Assembly: GCA_022885665.1 (NCBI GenBank) | Contig: JAGQDJ010000181.1 | Location: 1-64,000, forward strand | DNA length: 64,000 bases | Direction of reading: 5' to 3' | DNA from: Triops longicaudatus | Taxonomy: Eukaryota; Arthropoda; Branchiopoda; Notostraca; Triopsidae | In this document: positions 1-10,479 of the stretch, piece after piece | How the letters are laid out: each line of letters opens with the position of its first letter | How positions within the stretch are numbered: position 1 is the first letter of the stretch | The notes under the pieces: generated by a model | Told to the model about the DNA's origin: nothing | Seen by the model: only the letters and a program-made list of their open reading frames with translations | The model's database searches: none | Position numbers and translations under genes: made by a program

Positions 1-1366
1 TAGTAGCAATAATGGCATCTTTTTATTTGAAATGATCGGTTATTCAGCGAGAATACAGTATTTCGTAAATGTTGATCTGACATTACGCTGTAATGGTCTC
101 TGGTCAGGCGAATATGCCGGGAACATAGACGATTATGGCACATAAATGATACCGTTGCATAAATATTACAACTGCCTACAGTAACAAAGCCAATACCGAT
201 TGTAATACACTGTAATAACAGTCGTGTCCGTCTTAAAAAGATTTCAAATTACAGGCGAGGATTGTTTATACACCTGGATCTCGTTACGCATAATTTCGCA
301 CGTCTGTTGCCTTGTCGCTTTTGTTTGCTCACACGTTAAATATCCAACACTCAGAGACATTCTTAAGCTATGACATTTCAACTTACCCAGAATTTATCAT
401 TCAGACATATTCAAATATTTCTGCAATATCAAAGTCGAAACAGCTAGTTGATTAGATTCTTTAGATCCACTAATACTGCATTTGTTAATAATATGTGCAA
501 CTAAGTTTAGGAAACTTATTTCTCCAACGGAAAATGCCGTAAAAGAGAGCGAGAACTGAATGGAGATTTATTAATCTTTTTTAGTTTTATTTGAGCGTGA
601 TTAATTTGTATTAAATTTCATCTTTAATAGGATCTAATTTCAGCTTTTAAACGCATTTTTGCTTAGCTGAAAAAGCTGTTAAATATTTATTATAATATAA
701 AGTCATATAGTTAAATATATATTAAATAGCAATTTATATGATATCATTCTCATTCGTGTTTTTACTCAGGTCTCGGCATCCTACAACTCAATCAACTTTT
801 CACCTATTAGTGTTGTTTTTCGTACACTCTATGATTTTAAGTTGAAGCTAATTCGAGTTTGGCTCCGGAAACCGAAAACATCAAATTGTTTACTTTGCTT
901 TTGGTGCCATTTTTAAGTCAATACTATTACAAAGAGTAATAAGACACTTTCAGTTGAAACGAACTGATTTCAAGTTTACATTTTAAATCTCTTTGCTTTC
1001 GAAAATGTCGTAGTTTAACTTGTGTTGACTTTTCTCTAAATTTGCAGATCTTCAAATAACCAACCTCTAATAGCGCGATAGAGAAAACAAACGAATTTGA
1101 AATAATGTAGGCCTACTTCACAGACATTCTTAGCAACTGAAGAATTTATTCTGTTCTTGATAGTTCTTTTCTTTGTATGGAACGAAGTATGCGCTTCATT
1201 AACAGAGGCCATCTCGCGTCTCAAACTGGTACTCGATTCAAATTACACTGGTTCTCAGCCGTAGCAGGTAGCGCATTATTTTGCTTTAGTCCCACGGCAT
1301 TTTTTTGGGGAAAGAGTCTTAATTACAGGTCTCATTCTGATCCAACTCTGCCCCTGTATTTCGAGG
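1..1366. other. AT-rich non-coding stretch, no gene seen
   Basis: No reading frame of coding character, no RNA gene and no clear repeat is visible. Short open frames here lack family motifs and plausible splice partners. The last 200 bases could contain an upstream exon of the PAN-like frame that follows, but nothing in the sequence decides it. Confidence 0.5.
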
Positions 1367-1738
1367 ATGCCGTTGAATGTGCTTGCTGAACAGTTCCAAT
1401 GCATGCAAAACTCGCAGCCCCGTCCTTCATCGTTGGATTACTTGTTCCAGCCTAACATCGGGATCCTCTCTTCACCCACAGCAAAAGGCATTTCTGCTGT
1501 AGCTTGCGGTACCTTGTGTGCGAAGCAAAACAGTTGCCTGTCTTTTGCACATGATCCAATCACGCAAGAATGTTTCACTAAGAACGTAACACAACAACAT
1601 TTCGGATTGCTGTGTGGCAGATCAGTAGACCAGTCCAAGGCAAAATGCACCCAAGCGAGGGAAGTATATATAGCATACGAGGCAGGAATTTTGGGAGGAA
1701 ACATTTCTCATCCACAATCCAACTACTTGGCACTGTGA
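1367..1738 (+). CDS. Putative PAN/apple-like secreted domain, single exon or terminal exon
   Basis: An open frame of 123 codons from an ATG to TGA contains seven cysteines. The core, ACGTLC followed by NSCLSFAHD and QECF, has the spacing C-x3-C-x5-C-x11-C. That resembles PAN/apple domains, where a C-x-x-x-C helix is followed by a Cys-x-Ser-Phe strand and a Cys-containing hairpin. PAN domains bind proteins or carbohydrates in secreted or surface proteins. The frame stays open for several codons 5' of the ATG, just after a possible acceptor (CAG at about 1326-1328), so this may be a last exon rather than a complete gene. No signal peptide is convincing. It lies 450 bp from a decayed retroelement and could be a gene fragment. 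The domain call rests on cysteine spacing only. Confidence 0.38.
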   Translation: MPLNVLAEQFQCMQNSQPRPSSLDYLFQPNIGILSSPTAKGISAVACGTLCAKQNSCLSFAHDPITQECFTKNVTQQHFGLLCGRSVDQSKAKCTQAREVYIAYEAGILGGNISHPQSNYLAL

Positions 1739-2187
1739 CTTTTTGTCCTACTTTTCCCGGTGTCAATAATTATTACATAAGAAGGTCCTGTAATTGAAGC
1801 GAAATTGAGACAAGACTACTTTATAGCGTCCTGAAGCGCTGACTGAAAAGGGGACTATTCAAAAAGACCGAAAACAACGTCCAGACCAAGCGCAAGGTAG
1901 CTAACAATGAAATCTAGTGCACTAATTGGAGTGTTCCACGTAACTGCAGAAGGTGGTCAGCGAATCTAAGGCGTTTACGCTAACAATGAATTTCTACATA
2001 TGGCATTAACCATTTCAAAGCAAGTCTGCTTACCGGTTTGCGCACCTTTTATAGATTTTCAAGAATATGTGGTTTAAGTCTTTATCTGTGAATTGCATCA
2101 AAACCCGATTAATTCTGCTTTCGGGTAAGTTGAGACAACATGTAACGATGGGTAATCCTTATTAATTATTGGATTGCGTGCAGTTCA

Positions 2188-3600
2188 ATGGATTGGACGG
2201 GGGGGGGGGAGCGAAATCTCTTGCAGCTTCGCTTAAAGGACGTGCAGCTGATGTGCGAAAAATACTTGCCTCAAGAAGTCAGAGATGATTACTTAGTCAC
2301 ACTCCGTGAATTGGAGAAAACCTTCTTGGAACAGAATCCAGCAGTGTGTAAACAAAATTCGCCTCTCTGAAACACGAGAACGGAATTTCTGTTGCGGAAT
2401 TCGTTTGTCGTTTGCGCAGTCGTGTAGACTGTACAGTCAGCGACGTTTCCTGATTTAGAAGAAAAGTCGCGTGATGCCTTTATCAAACCCAAACTCATTG
2501 ATGATGTTAAAAATGACGGTTTAAGAGTACAGCTGCAAGTGGACTATCCGCCTGCTTGTGAAAAACTGATTGCAAACATTATGAATCGCTTTTTAAAGCG
2601 GAGCAGGTGAGGTAAAACAAGATCGGGATTGGATTAGTAGCGGAAAATTACCGTCCACTGGTTGCGGCTGTGGGAAGCACTAGCAGTTCGTTAGACGACC
2701 GTTTAAACAAGCTGGAATCCGCAGTAGTTGACATCTCCAGATGCTTAGCGAATTTAAGCCAAGAAGAGGTCGAAGGAGTTGTTTCAACCGCAGGGGAGAA
2801 GGACATTTAGGGTCAACTGCCCAAAGCTTAAGAAAAAAGGGACTGACTAACACCACGTAGCAACCATGGGGGAGCGCGAAGTGGCTGGGGAAGTGGTCCC
2901 TCAACCAGGTCACGTGCCAAAAGGGACCGCTATGGCCGACATTAAGGCTGCGAATTTTGCAAACTTTTGTGAAAGGTGAAAGTGAATCTTGCCCTATATC
3001 GAAGTTAGTAGATTCTGAATCAGCTACTACACTTGGAAAAGACTATTTAGTGAAAAGTTCTCAATTTACTCCACATCCAATGCAGTTCAACGTAAGAGCG
3101 GCAAATAATCCGTTACTGAAGATTAACAGACAGGCCACGATTAATTTCCGGTTAAACGACTGTCAATTCGAATATGAAGCCTTTATTTCTCCACAAACCG
3201 CCCATGATTATAATTAATGGGTCGAGATTTTTTTTTATCATTTTTTTACGAAACAACCAAGATGCAAATTGATTGTCAGAACTGAAAAATGAAAGGGAAA
3301 AACGGTGCTCGATAACAGCCAATTACGAGATTATTGCATCAGTGGAGATTCCAAGTGGATTGGAAAATCACGATTGTGCTTGGTTTGAGGCTGAGGATAG
3401 CTTTTTGGCTCGAAGGGAGTACATTTAGCTCGAACGCTAGTTAATCCAAGAGAGAAGATACCACTATTTCGGATTGCCAACTGTTCTTCACACAGGATTG
3501 TTATCAAGTCCGGAAAAAAATTTAGGCATGTTGTCTGCGATTTCGGAATATTCACCTGTAATGAGCATCAACAAAGAAACGAAGTCCGAATGTACAGTAA
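2188..3600 (+). mobile_element. Decayed LTR-retrotransposon (Ty3/gypsy-like) gag-protease remnant
   Basis: Translated pieces in shifting frames look like parts of one retroelement polyprotein. There is an acidic gag-like helical segment near 2220-2370 and a second gag-like segment near 2450-2610. A third, near 2957-3217, has a degenerate retropepsin active-site motif (LVDSES where D-S/T-G is expected) and then a beta-rich stretch typical of the protease C-terminal half. A GRDFF segment follows at about 3220-3235, where these proteases usually have LGxDFL. Stops and frameshifts interrupt every part, so it is dead. No reverse transcriptase, integrase or long terminal repeats were found, so it is a fragment. 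The gypsy-like label is inferred from segment order. Confidence 0.5.
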
Positions 3601-5480
3601 GTAATTCTCAGCTACGACTGTATTAGAAAATCTACGTAGCTTATATGCAAGTGGTTAAGGAAGTAAATACAAAAAGGTTACAATAATTAGTCACCCAAGT
3701 ACAGTCCATCAAACCTCTCCCAGAATACATTCAAATGTAAAACACCGATTAAATACATAAGCAGGTAAATTTAAAGATTATGATATAGCAATGAGCAGGC
3801 CTGGAATTTGTAGCATTTCGTTGGAAATCATGTTTGTAAAGTCTTAAACGGCATTTCAACGCAAATGACAGCTATGAAAGCTAAACACAGCGATATCAGT
3901 AAATCATTGGAGTAGTTAAGAGCCTGAAACGTAATGCTACAATAAAAGCATAATAAGAAATTGAAATTCTTGGACAAAATTATTATTACTACAACGCCAG
4001 TAAATAGTAATTATTCTTACTATTCCGAGCTTAGGCTGACGGCACAAGACATAAATAAAGACGGGTGATAGCGTAAACAGACCGCCAAGTACTAAGACGC
4101 TCACGACAAGACTACACGCTCCCCGAAAACTCAAAACTTAATTAAACCTGTTTACTATGTTTTTGAGAATTTTTAGCATACTTTTTTAAATGCTTACGGA
4201 TTTACAGTCTGAGTTCTCTGGGAAGAGATTGTTAATGTTGAGAATAGTACCACAGCAATTGCTACAAGCGCAGGATTGCATCACAATTACACCCAAATGA
4301 GGTCCAGTACTTATACACACAAGTAAGGTGGCACAGGATGCGAGTGTAAGAGAGCAGAGTGGCGTCAACCTATTTTTTCAGCAATAAGTCAGAAAGCAAG
4401 TAAAAGAGAAATTTATTATTTCGTGAAATTCACCGGAATACCTTAGATAATGATTGAGGTACATCAGAGGTACGTTAATTTTGCCATTACTTTAATCTAA
4501 ATCACGAAGCTTTGTGTAACAGACCAGTAATCCGCTTAGAAAAAAAAAAGATGTCCATAGATAACGAACCGTTGGTTATTATTTGGTAGGACAAGTCCAT
4601 TTCATGCTCAATGGCAATAATCTGAGTGGCCGAAATAGCAATATATTTTATTGATTTCCTTCTTCCAGAATATTTCATTTATCATCACGTAAGTCGTTTT
4701 TTACTTTACAATGTATTTCATAAACTACAATAATATAGTACAATCGAAATTCAGGAAACTGACCTCGAGACTTGGTGGAATTCAGGGTTAGAACAAGGAT
4801 AACCACTGACACCGCTTTAAACATTAAAAGAAATTCTTCCCTTTAACGAACTTAACAGCTTTATTTCCATTTTGAAATTCAAACTTATTCTGAGACAGTT
4901 TGGAGCCTTTTTGAACTGCTTTATAGAAGTGCCACTAACCTACAACTCCTTTTTAAAAACTCCTTTTGGCAATACCTAAGTAATCTTTGTATTGCATGCC
5001 TTAACGTAATTGGACAATATTTTCAGTACGTTTTCCTCCAGAGAGTTCGTTTTCCAGTATTGCACAGGTGTGCGGCTCCTTGCTTATTGAATTTGTAGTA
5101 CTTCGGTGCGCATTTTGTGGTGTTAAACTGTATCCATATTAAACTACGTTTACAATGAACTTGCTTTCACACAGCGGATACAATTGCCTAGATTGGCCCC
5201 GTAGTTTTGTAGCGCGCGAATACCGTAAACCGGGGTAATTAAGAACGACAAAGGGCCTTTTATTTTGGTTACTTTTGTGTATTTGGGCTAATTTTTCGAA
5301 AACAAAAAGTTTTGCCTCTAGATTGCTCTGCAGAATGAGACACACCTTTTACTTTCGACTTGTAAGATTCCGGGATTATTTTATCTTCGAAGTTGGTATT
5401 CAAAACAACCCCGCTATGAGTACAACTTCGAACGCTAACATGGAGTTACTCGACAAAATTCAGAAATAAAACTTTGGCAG
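3601..5480. other. Non-coding stretch, no gene seen
   Basis: AT-rich sequence with no open frame of coding character on either strand, and no tRNA-like or tandem structure. It may include further decayed retroelement sequence downstream of the gag-protease remnant, but I see no recognisable motif. Confidence 0.45.
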
Positions 5481-5796
5481 AAAATTTGGTATTTATTCAT
5501 TATACGCCCTGTAAATTTCTAGGTTAGGTTATGTTAGTTAGGTTACGGTTAGATTAGGTTGAGTTGGGATAAGTGAACTTTTCGCATCAAAAGCACCTGA
5601 AACGAAAATAAAAGCACTGTAGTTGTATTGATAATCCGTTTTGCAATTTAACTCTTTTTTTCGCAATGTCCTTATTAATCCCTGTTTATCTACTTCAAAT
5701 AAACTAGTGCAGAAGTTTCAGTAAGAAATTTCCTTCTTTGGAAAAAAGGCGACTAGAAATTTTTACGGGGTGTATAATGAATCTGGACCGAAAATT
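5481..5796. repeat. Foldback (inverted-repeat) element with TTAGG-like interior
   Basis: The left arm at 5481-5522 and right arm at 5753-5796 are imperfect inverted copies of about 42 bp. Read outward, both contain CTAGAAATTT, then ACNGGGYGTATAATGAAT, then a run ending in AAATTT. Just inside the left arm lies a degenerate AGGTTA array (5521-5570). The conserved GGGGCGTATAA motif recurs near 40771-40785 and 40851-40863, again beside TAACCT-type repeats, so this looks like a dispersed non-autonomous family. I saw no clear target-site duplication, so the transposon superfamily is unassigned. Confidence 0.5.
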
Positions 5797-5950
5797 TCTT
5801 CTTAGCATAGTTAAGGTGGATCAGTTGAACACGCAGGACTATTTTCTTTTTTTTTTTAACGAAAGTCACTTCAGTCACCGTAGGGGCATAAACAAATGGA
5901 AAGGGTAGGGGAGCAAAGATGAATCTTCAGGGCTAAAGAAGGGGAGTTTT

Positions 5951-5982
5951 TTTTTTTTTTTTTTTTTTTNNGGGGGGGGGGG
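5951..5982. other. Homopolymer T/G junction with 2-N assembly gap
   Basis: A long T run is followed by two N (5970-5971) and then a run of about eleven G. The true length and sequence are unresolved; this is probably a homopolymer assembly or read-end artefact. Confidence 0.9.
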
Positions 5983-7680
5983 AGTTGTCATGCATTTTTC
6001 TTTGCACATCGCGTCCTTCCTGAACCCGACGCGCCCCTGCCCCGAAGGATAGCGCTAGCTACCTTGAACAGCCGTAAGCCATAACACGGGAAAAGAGTTG
6101 AAGTTCACCTATGTAATTTTAAACATCGAGTTTGACTGGAAGAAAAAAGTTGCAGCTGCACTTTGATTTAGGCAGCCGAAAGACTGGTTGATGAAGCATT
6201 CTTGTAGATGAAATGGAGTCCCTAACTGTCCCACTTGTCCTTAGGTAGTGATAACAAAAAAAAATAAAAATAAAAAAAAAAATAAAAAAATGGGCCAAAA
6301 AAGTCTCTTGCATTCACTTCTTGATGCCGGGAAATGTATTTAAAAAAAGTTTTTTATATCCTAGGAAAGCCTATTTATTGCTGAATCTAATGAAATTTTA
6401 TTTGCTGTTTGGCGTTGCGTAATTGAGGAGCCGTAGATAACCTACGGTTTGCTATGAAATGCTGTGTTATCACACGTGTTCATAATTACCCCGTTTTTCG
6501 GTACCGTGCCATTAAAGATTTTCGCATAAATACGCAAGAGAGTTGGCGAACTACATGGACACTTAGTAATACCCCACGCACCTATTAAACCTGGTGTGAG
6601 ACAACTAAAAGTTCTCTTCTTTTGCCATTCACAGCGTAGACAACTAGTGATGAGCAGCTCGAGTGCGTCTTGCCTTCACTTCCGACTCTACATTGCAATG
6701 CCTGAATTTATTTGTACTTAGTTTGTGAATATCTCTCTACCTTTTTACGAAACACACACCTATCAGAAATCTACCGTTTAGCTGGAAAAATTTTCAGAAA
6801 ACTCCACACTGCGAGAGACTTTAGTTGAATTATGTAAACAGTATAAAAAGGAAAATCTACGAAAAAATTCGGGAAAAGCTGACAACATCCAGTGTTCCCA
6901 GGCGGTTACCCATACAAGAGACAAGACTTGCGGATGATCTTCTTTTTTTTAAATAAACGAAAAAATAGCCGTTCTAATAGCCTATCAGCTTTCTGGCGTT
7001 TAGAATGCTAAATTCTTCATCTTGAAATAATAAAGACAAGTATTTTTTTTCATGGGATATCTTCATACTTTTTCAACATAAACGCAAACATGGAAAAGTC
7101 TATTTTCAAAAATAAAAGTGGCTTGTAGCTCCGAATAGCAATGGAGGCCAGGATATTGGCTATGAGCTGTGACTCCTCACAAAAAGAAGTAAAATTTTTT
7201 AACCCAATAACTGAACCTTATAACGATCAGGCTTGCTAAAAACCAGTCGAATAAAAAACGCTTTTTTTGTGAATAAAAAAAGTTATTTGTTATTTCTTCC
7301 TTGAATTCTGTCTCCTATGACCACATGGATTTTTTGTTTACGTTCACGGTTTCCATATTCATGCCATCCTACGTGTCCACCTCGCTTTCGACTAAAATCC
7401 TTTTCAAATTACCGCCCCCCTCCATAACTAAATTTCCCTTTTACATATGCTTTAGGATACCGCTCACGTTTCTCCCATTTAGCAAAGGCCACAATACCCT
7501 TTTCTCGTTTTGAGTACAAGTTATCCCAAAGCTGATCAGCATTTTTAATGAATCCCATGCAACATCAGATGTCAAACAGAAAATATTAATATTCAAGAGT
7601 TCTGGGCAATTATGACGCTTAAGACGAGTACACAGATATTGTAATTTGTGTCTTAAAAACAAATACAACAGTCGAGTGTG
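5983..7680. other. Upstream intergenic DNA, no gene seen
   Basis: AT-rich sequence with an A/T-rich low-complexity patch near 6256-6300. No convincing exon is visible on either strand. The segment directly precedes the TATA box of the PLP enzyme gene, so its 3' part is probably upstream regulatory DNA, but no specific sites can be named. Confidence 0.45.
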
Positions 7681-7712
7681 TATAAAAGAGACTGATCATT
7701 GGACCAACAGTC
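7681..7712 (+). promoter_or_regulatory. Core promoter of the PLP enzyme gene (TATA + Inr)
   Basis: TATAAAAG lies at 7681-7688. An initiator-like CAGTC lies at 7708-7712, placing the presumed start A (7709) 28 bases downstream of the first T of the TATA box, the canonical distance. A GGTTC sequence at 7735-7739 resembles the downstream promoter element at about +27. The resulting 5' leader would be 77 nt with no upstream ATG except the assigned start. Spacing and consensus support the call; there is no transcript evidence. Confidence 0.5.
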
Positions 7713-7785
7713 CAGTGCAACCGTTGCTTCCGAAGGTTCTGTCAAGAGAAGCTATTGGGTCTGATTTCGTGTTCGTGACAGCATC

Positions 7786-10479
7786 ATGGAATCATCCGAA
7801 TTCCGCACAGCGGGTCGTCAAATGCTTGACTACTTAGCCAAGTACACGGACACCATCGCCGAACGGTAGGACTAAGTTGAAGAAATATTGTTTCGAGACT
7901 ACTGCGCCTATTAGAAGAATTTCATTTTAAAAAATGCGCAGTCAAAAGCAAGTTTTTAACAGAATAAATGCAAGATTTTAATGAGAAATCATTTAAAGAG
8001 ACATCAAATACTTAGCTTTAATGAAATATTGACGATCAGCATAGACTGGACTTTAAAATACGAGATTCTTTATAGTCGAGTATCTCCGAACGTGACACCT
8101 GGCTACATGCGAGATCTGCTGCCCGAAGAAGCACCGGAAGACGGTGAGTCCTGGAACGAAATCTTCCACGACATAGAGAGGGTTATTATGCCAGGCGTAA
8201 CCCATTGGCAGTCACCCCATTTCCATGCTTATTGCACGACGGGACAATCATGGCCTTCCGTCTTGGCGGACATGTTGTGCTCCACCATAGCTGCTATTGA
8301 CTTTACTTGGGTATGTCACTCAACAACTTCTCGTAATAGTCTGTGATTCACTACAACAGGATATATTCACCTAGAATTCAAACCCTGCGTCAACGGAACT
8401 GGAAGTAATAATGATGGACTGGCTCGGAAAACTACTCAAACTTCCTCCTGTGTTTCTCAACTCTTCCGGAGGACCGGGAGGCGGCCTTATTCAAGTAAAC
8501 TTAGAGATTAGAAACTACCAAGTGACCAAAGTACAAGAAGAACTTATCTTTTTCACGTATTTTATGCACAGAGCTCCGCTAGTGAGTCCCTGGTGGTGGC
8601 GCTGCTTGCAGCAAAGAACAAAACCATTAGGAGACTGCAAGCCGAACAACCTGCGAGACCAGAAGGGGAGATTTTAGCTAATTTAATAGCCTACGGATCA
8701 GGTCATTTGAAAAATAATTTACCGTTGCTCAATTAAACAACACACCCGTAACAGATCAAAGCAACTCCTGCGTTGAGCGCGCTGCAATGCTAGGATGCGT
8801 CAAGTACCGCACTATACCAACAGGTGACGACTGTCGTGTATACGGCGAGGCATTAGCAAAAGCAATCGAGGAAGACCGCGCGAAGGGCTTAATTCCCTTT
8901 TACGTATGCTTTATTTCAGTTTAAACAAATACTTATGAAGCCAAACCAATATTATATGAATTAATTCCTCTTTTAAACTCTACAGTGTATTGCTACCTTG
9001 GGTACTACAGGGTCGTGTGCATTCGACGATTTGACCACTATGGGTCCAGTCTGCCAAAAGGAGAACGTCTGGCTTCATATTGATGCAGCTTATGCTGGTG
9101 CGTATTCTTCATAGTACTTAATAAATAAACCAAGGAGATCGCCGTTTTCACTAAACACTGTTATTTCAAAATTATCAAGCTTAGGGCTACTGCATCTGAG
9201 GCTCTAATGGGCGAATAACAAAGGGGACAAGTCAGGCTATATCACGCAATGCGATCAATATTTCAGAAAAAATTCCAAGCAGTCATGTAAATGGCACTTA
9301 TATCTAATGTACCTCAAAAATCTTTTTGCGAAATACTCCTTTACAAAATTTGCAAAATGGAACCAAATTTTCACATTTTTGTCGAACAAATATTTTAAAT
9401 AATTGGGCTTCGACATGTTCAACATTACTTTTTAAATGAATTTTCAAAGAAAGCAGCATAGCAATCCGTTAATGGACTTTTAAGCTATGACTTGGCTAGT
9501 TTTGGCCAATTTTCTTTGTCGCGACGTAAAAACATTAAATGGCATGGGGACCCTATGGGAAAATGTATTGTGGTTGTAATGCCACCTATTGGACTGTATG
9601 GTCCCCAGTTCAGATGCACCGTCCCCTTAAGGCGAAATGAAACGAAAAATAGAGAATTTGAAGCTACGCAGCAGCATCTATAATTTTTTAATGAAACAGG
9701 TGCGGCTTTCGTGTGTGAGGAGTTTCGACCTTTGCTGAACGGCGTCGAGTACGCGCAATCTTTTAATTTCAACCCGCATAAGTGGATGTTAGTCAGCTTT
9801 GATTGTTCAGCCATGTGGTAAGTCAAATTTTTATTATTTTTTTAAATAATAAAAAGTGGATGAAGTCATAATTCAAGTTTTGTTAAGGTATTCTAACGCT
9901 GATGACGTCACAAGTGCGTTTGTGATAGACCCTTTGTATTTGCATTATGGCAAGAAACAACAGAGTCTACCAGACTATCGAGTACTTTGTGGTTCTTGCG
10001 CATATTCCGAATTTTAATTAACACATTTTTGGTTCAGCACTGGGAAATACCACTAGGCCGTCGCTTTCGCTCTCTGAAGGTGTGGTTTGTGCTAAGGAAC
10101 TACGGGGCCAAGGGAATAAGAGCCTATATCCGAAAACACGTACGTTTAGCCCAGAGGTTTCATGAACACGTGAAAAACGATTCGCGTTTTGAAATAGCGG
10201 CGCCGACTGTCATGGGATTGGTTTGCTTTAGACTCAAAGTAACAAAGTGATTACGGACGTATTTCTACTGACCTTCCTTGACGTTAGGGAGGTGATGCTG
10301 TCAACGAAAAGCTCTTCCGCAGGATCGACGAGAACGGAAAAATTCACATCACTCCGTGCACACTGAATAACAAATATACACTTCGCTTCGCTATATGTGG
10401 TCGTTTTGTAGACGATGAGCACATAGACGCTGGATGGCAAGAGATTCAAGAGCAAGCTGAAGGTGCACTTGGGGCTTAA
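7786..10479 (+). CDS. Group II PLP-dependent aromatic amino acid decarboxylase-like enzyme carrying Asn192 (predicted aromatic acetaldehyde synthase)
   Basis: Ten exons: 7786-7865, 8076-8310, 8375-8494, 8572-8701, 8755-8903, 8986-9097, 9700-9817, 9888-9981, 10038-10238, 10288-10479. They give 476 aa, close to animal DDC (about 480). PLP-binding residues are intact: T246, D271, H302 and K303 (NFNPHK), the internal-aldimine lysine. Catalytic-loop Y332 is present (DPLYL). PLGRRFR keeps the Gly at the human G354 position; histidine decarboxylase has Ser there. The residue that stacks on PLP in DDC, H192 (DQAHSS), is Asn here (DQSNSC). In insects Asn192 marks 3,4-dihydroxyphenylacetaldehyde synthase, which decarboxylates and oxidatively deaminates DOPA for flexible cuticle. 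Segment 79-83 reads YCTTG, against YFPTA in DDC. The protein has no signal peptide and should be cytosolic. The start ATG is the first after the promoter and matches the family N-terminus. Family is certain; the acetaldehyde-synthase activity is inferred from residue 192. Confidence 0.93.

Noticed and set aside
7786..10479. Histidine decarboxylase or tyrosine decarboxylase as the identity of the PLP enzyme
   Set aside because: The residue at the human DDC 354 position is Gly (PLGRRFR), whereas HDC has Ser. Overall residues such as FTW, MMDWLGKLL and SFDCSAMW follow DDC/AAS more closely than TDC. The family call is kept general and no symbol was given.
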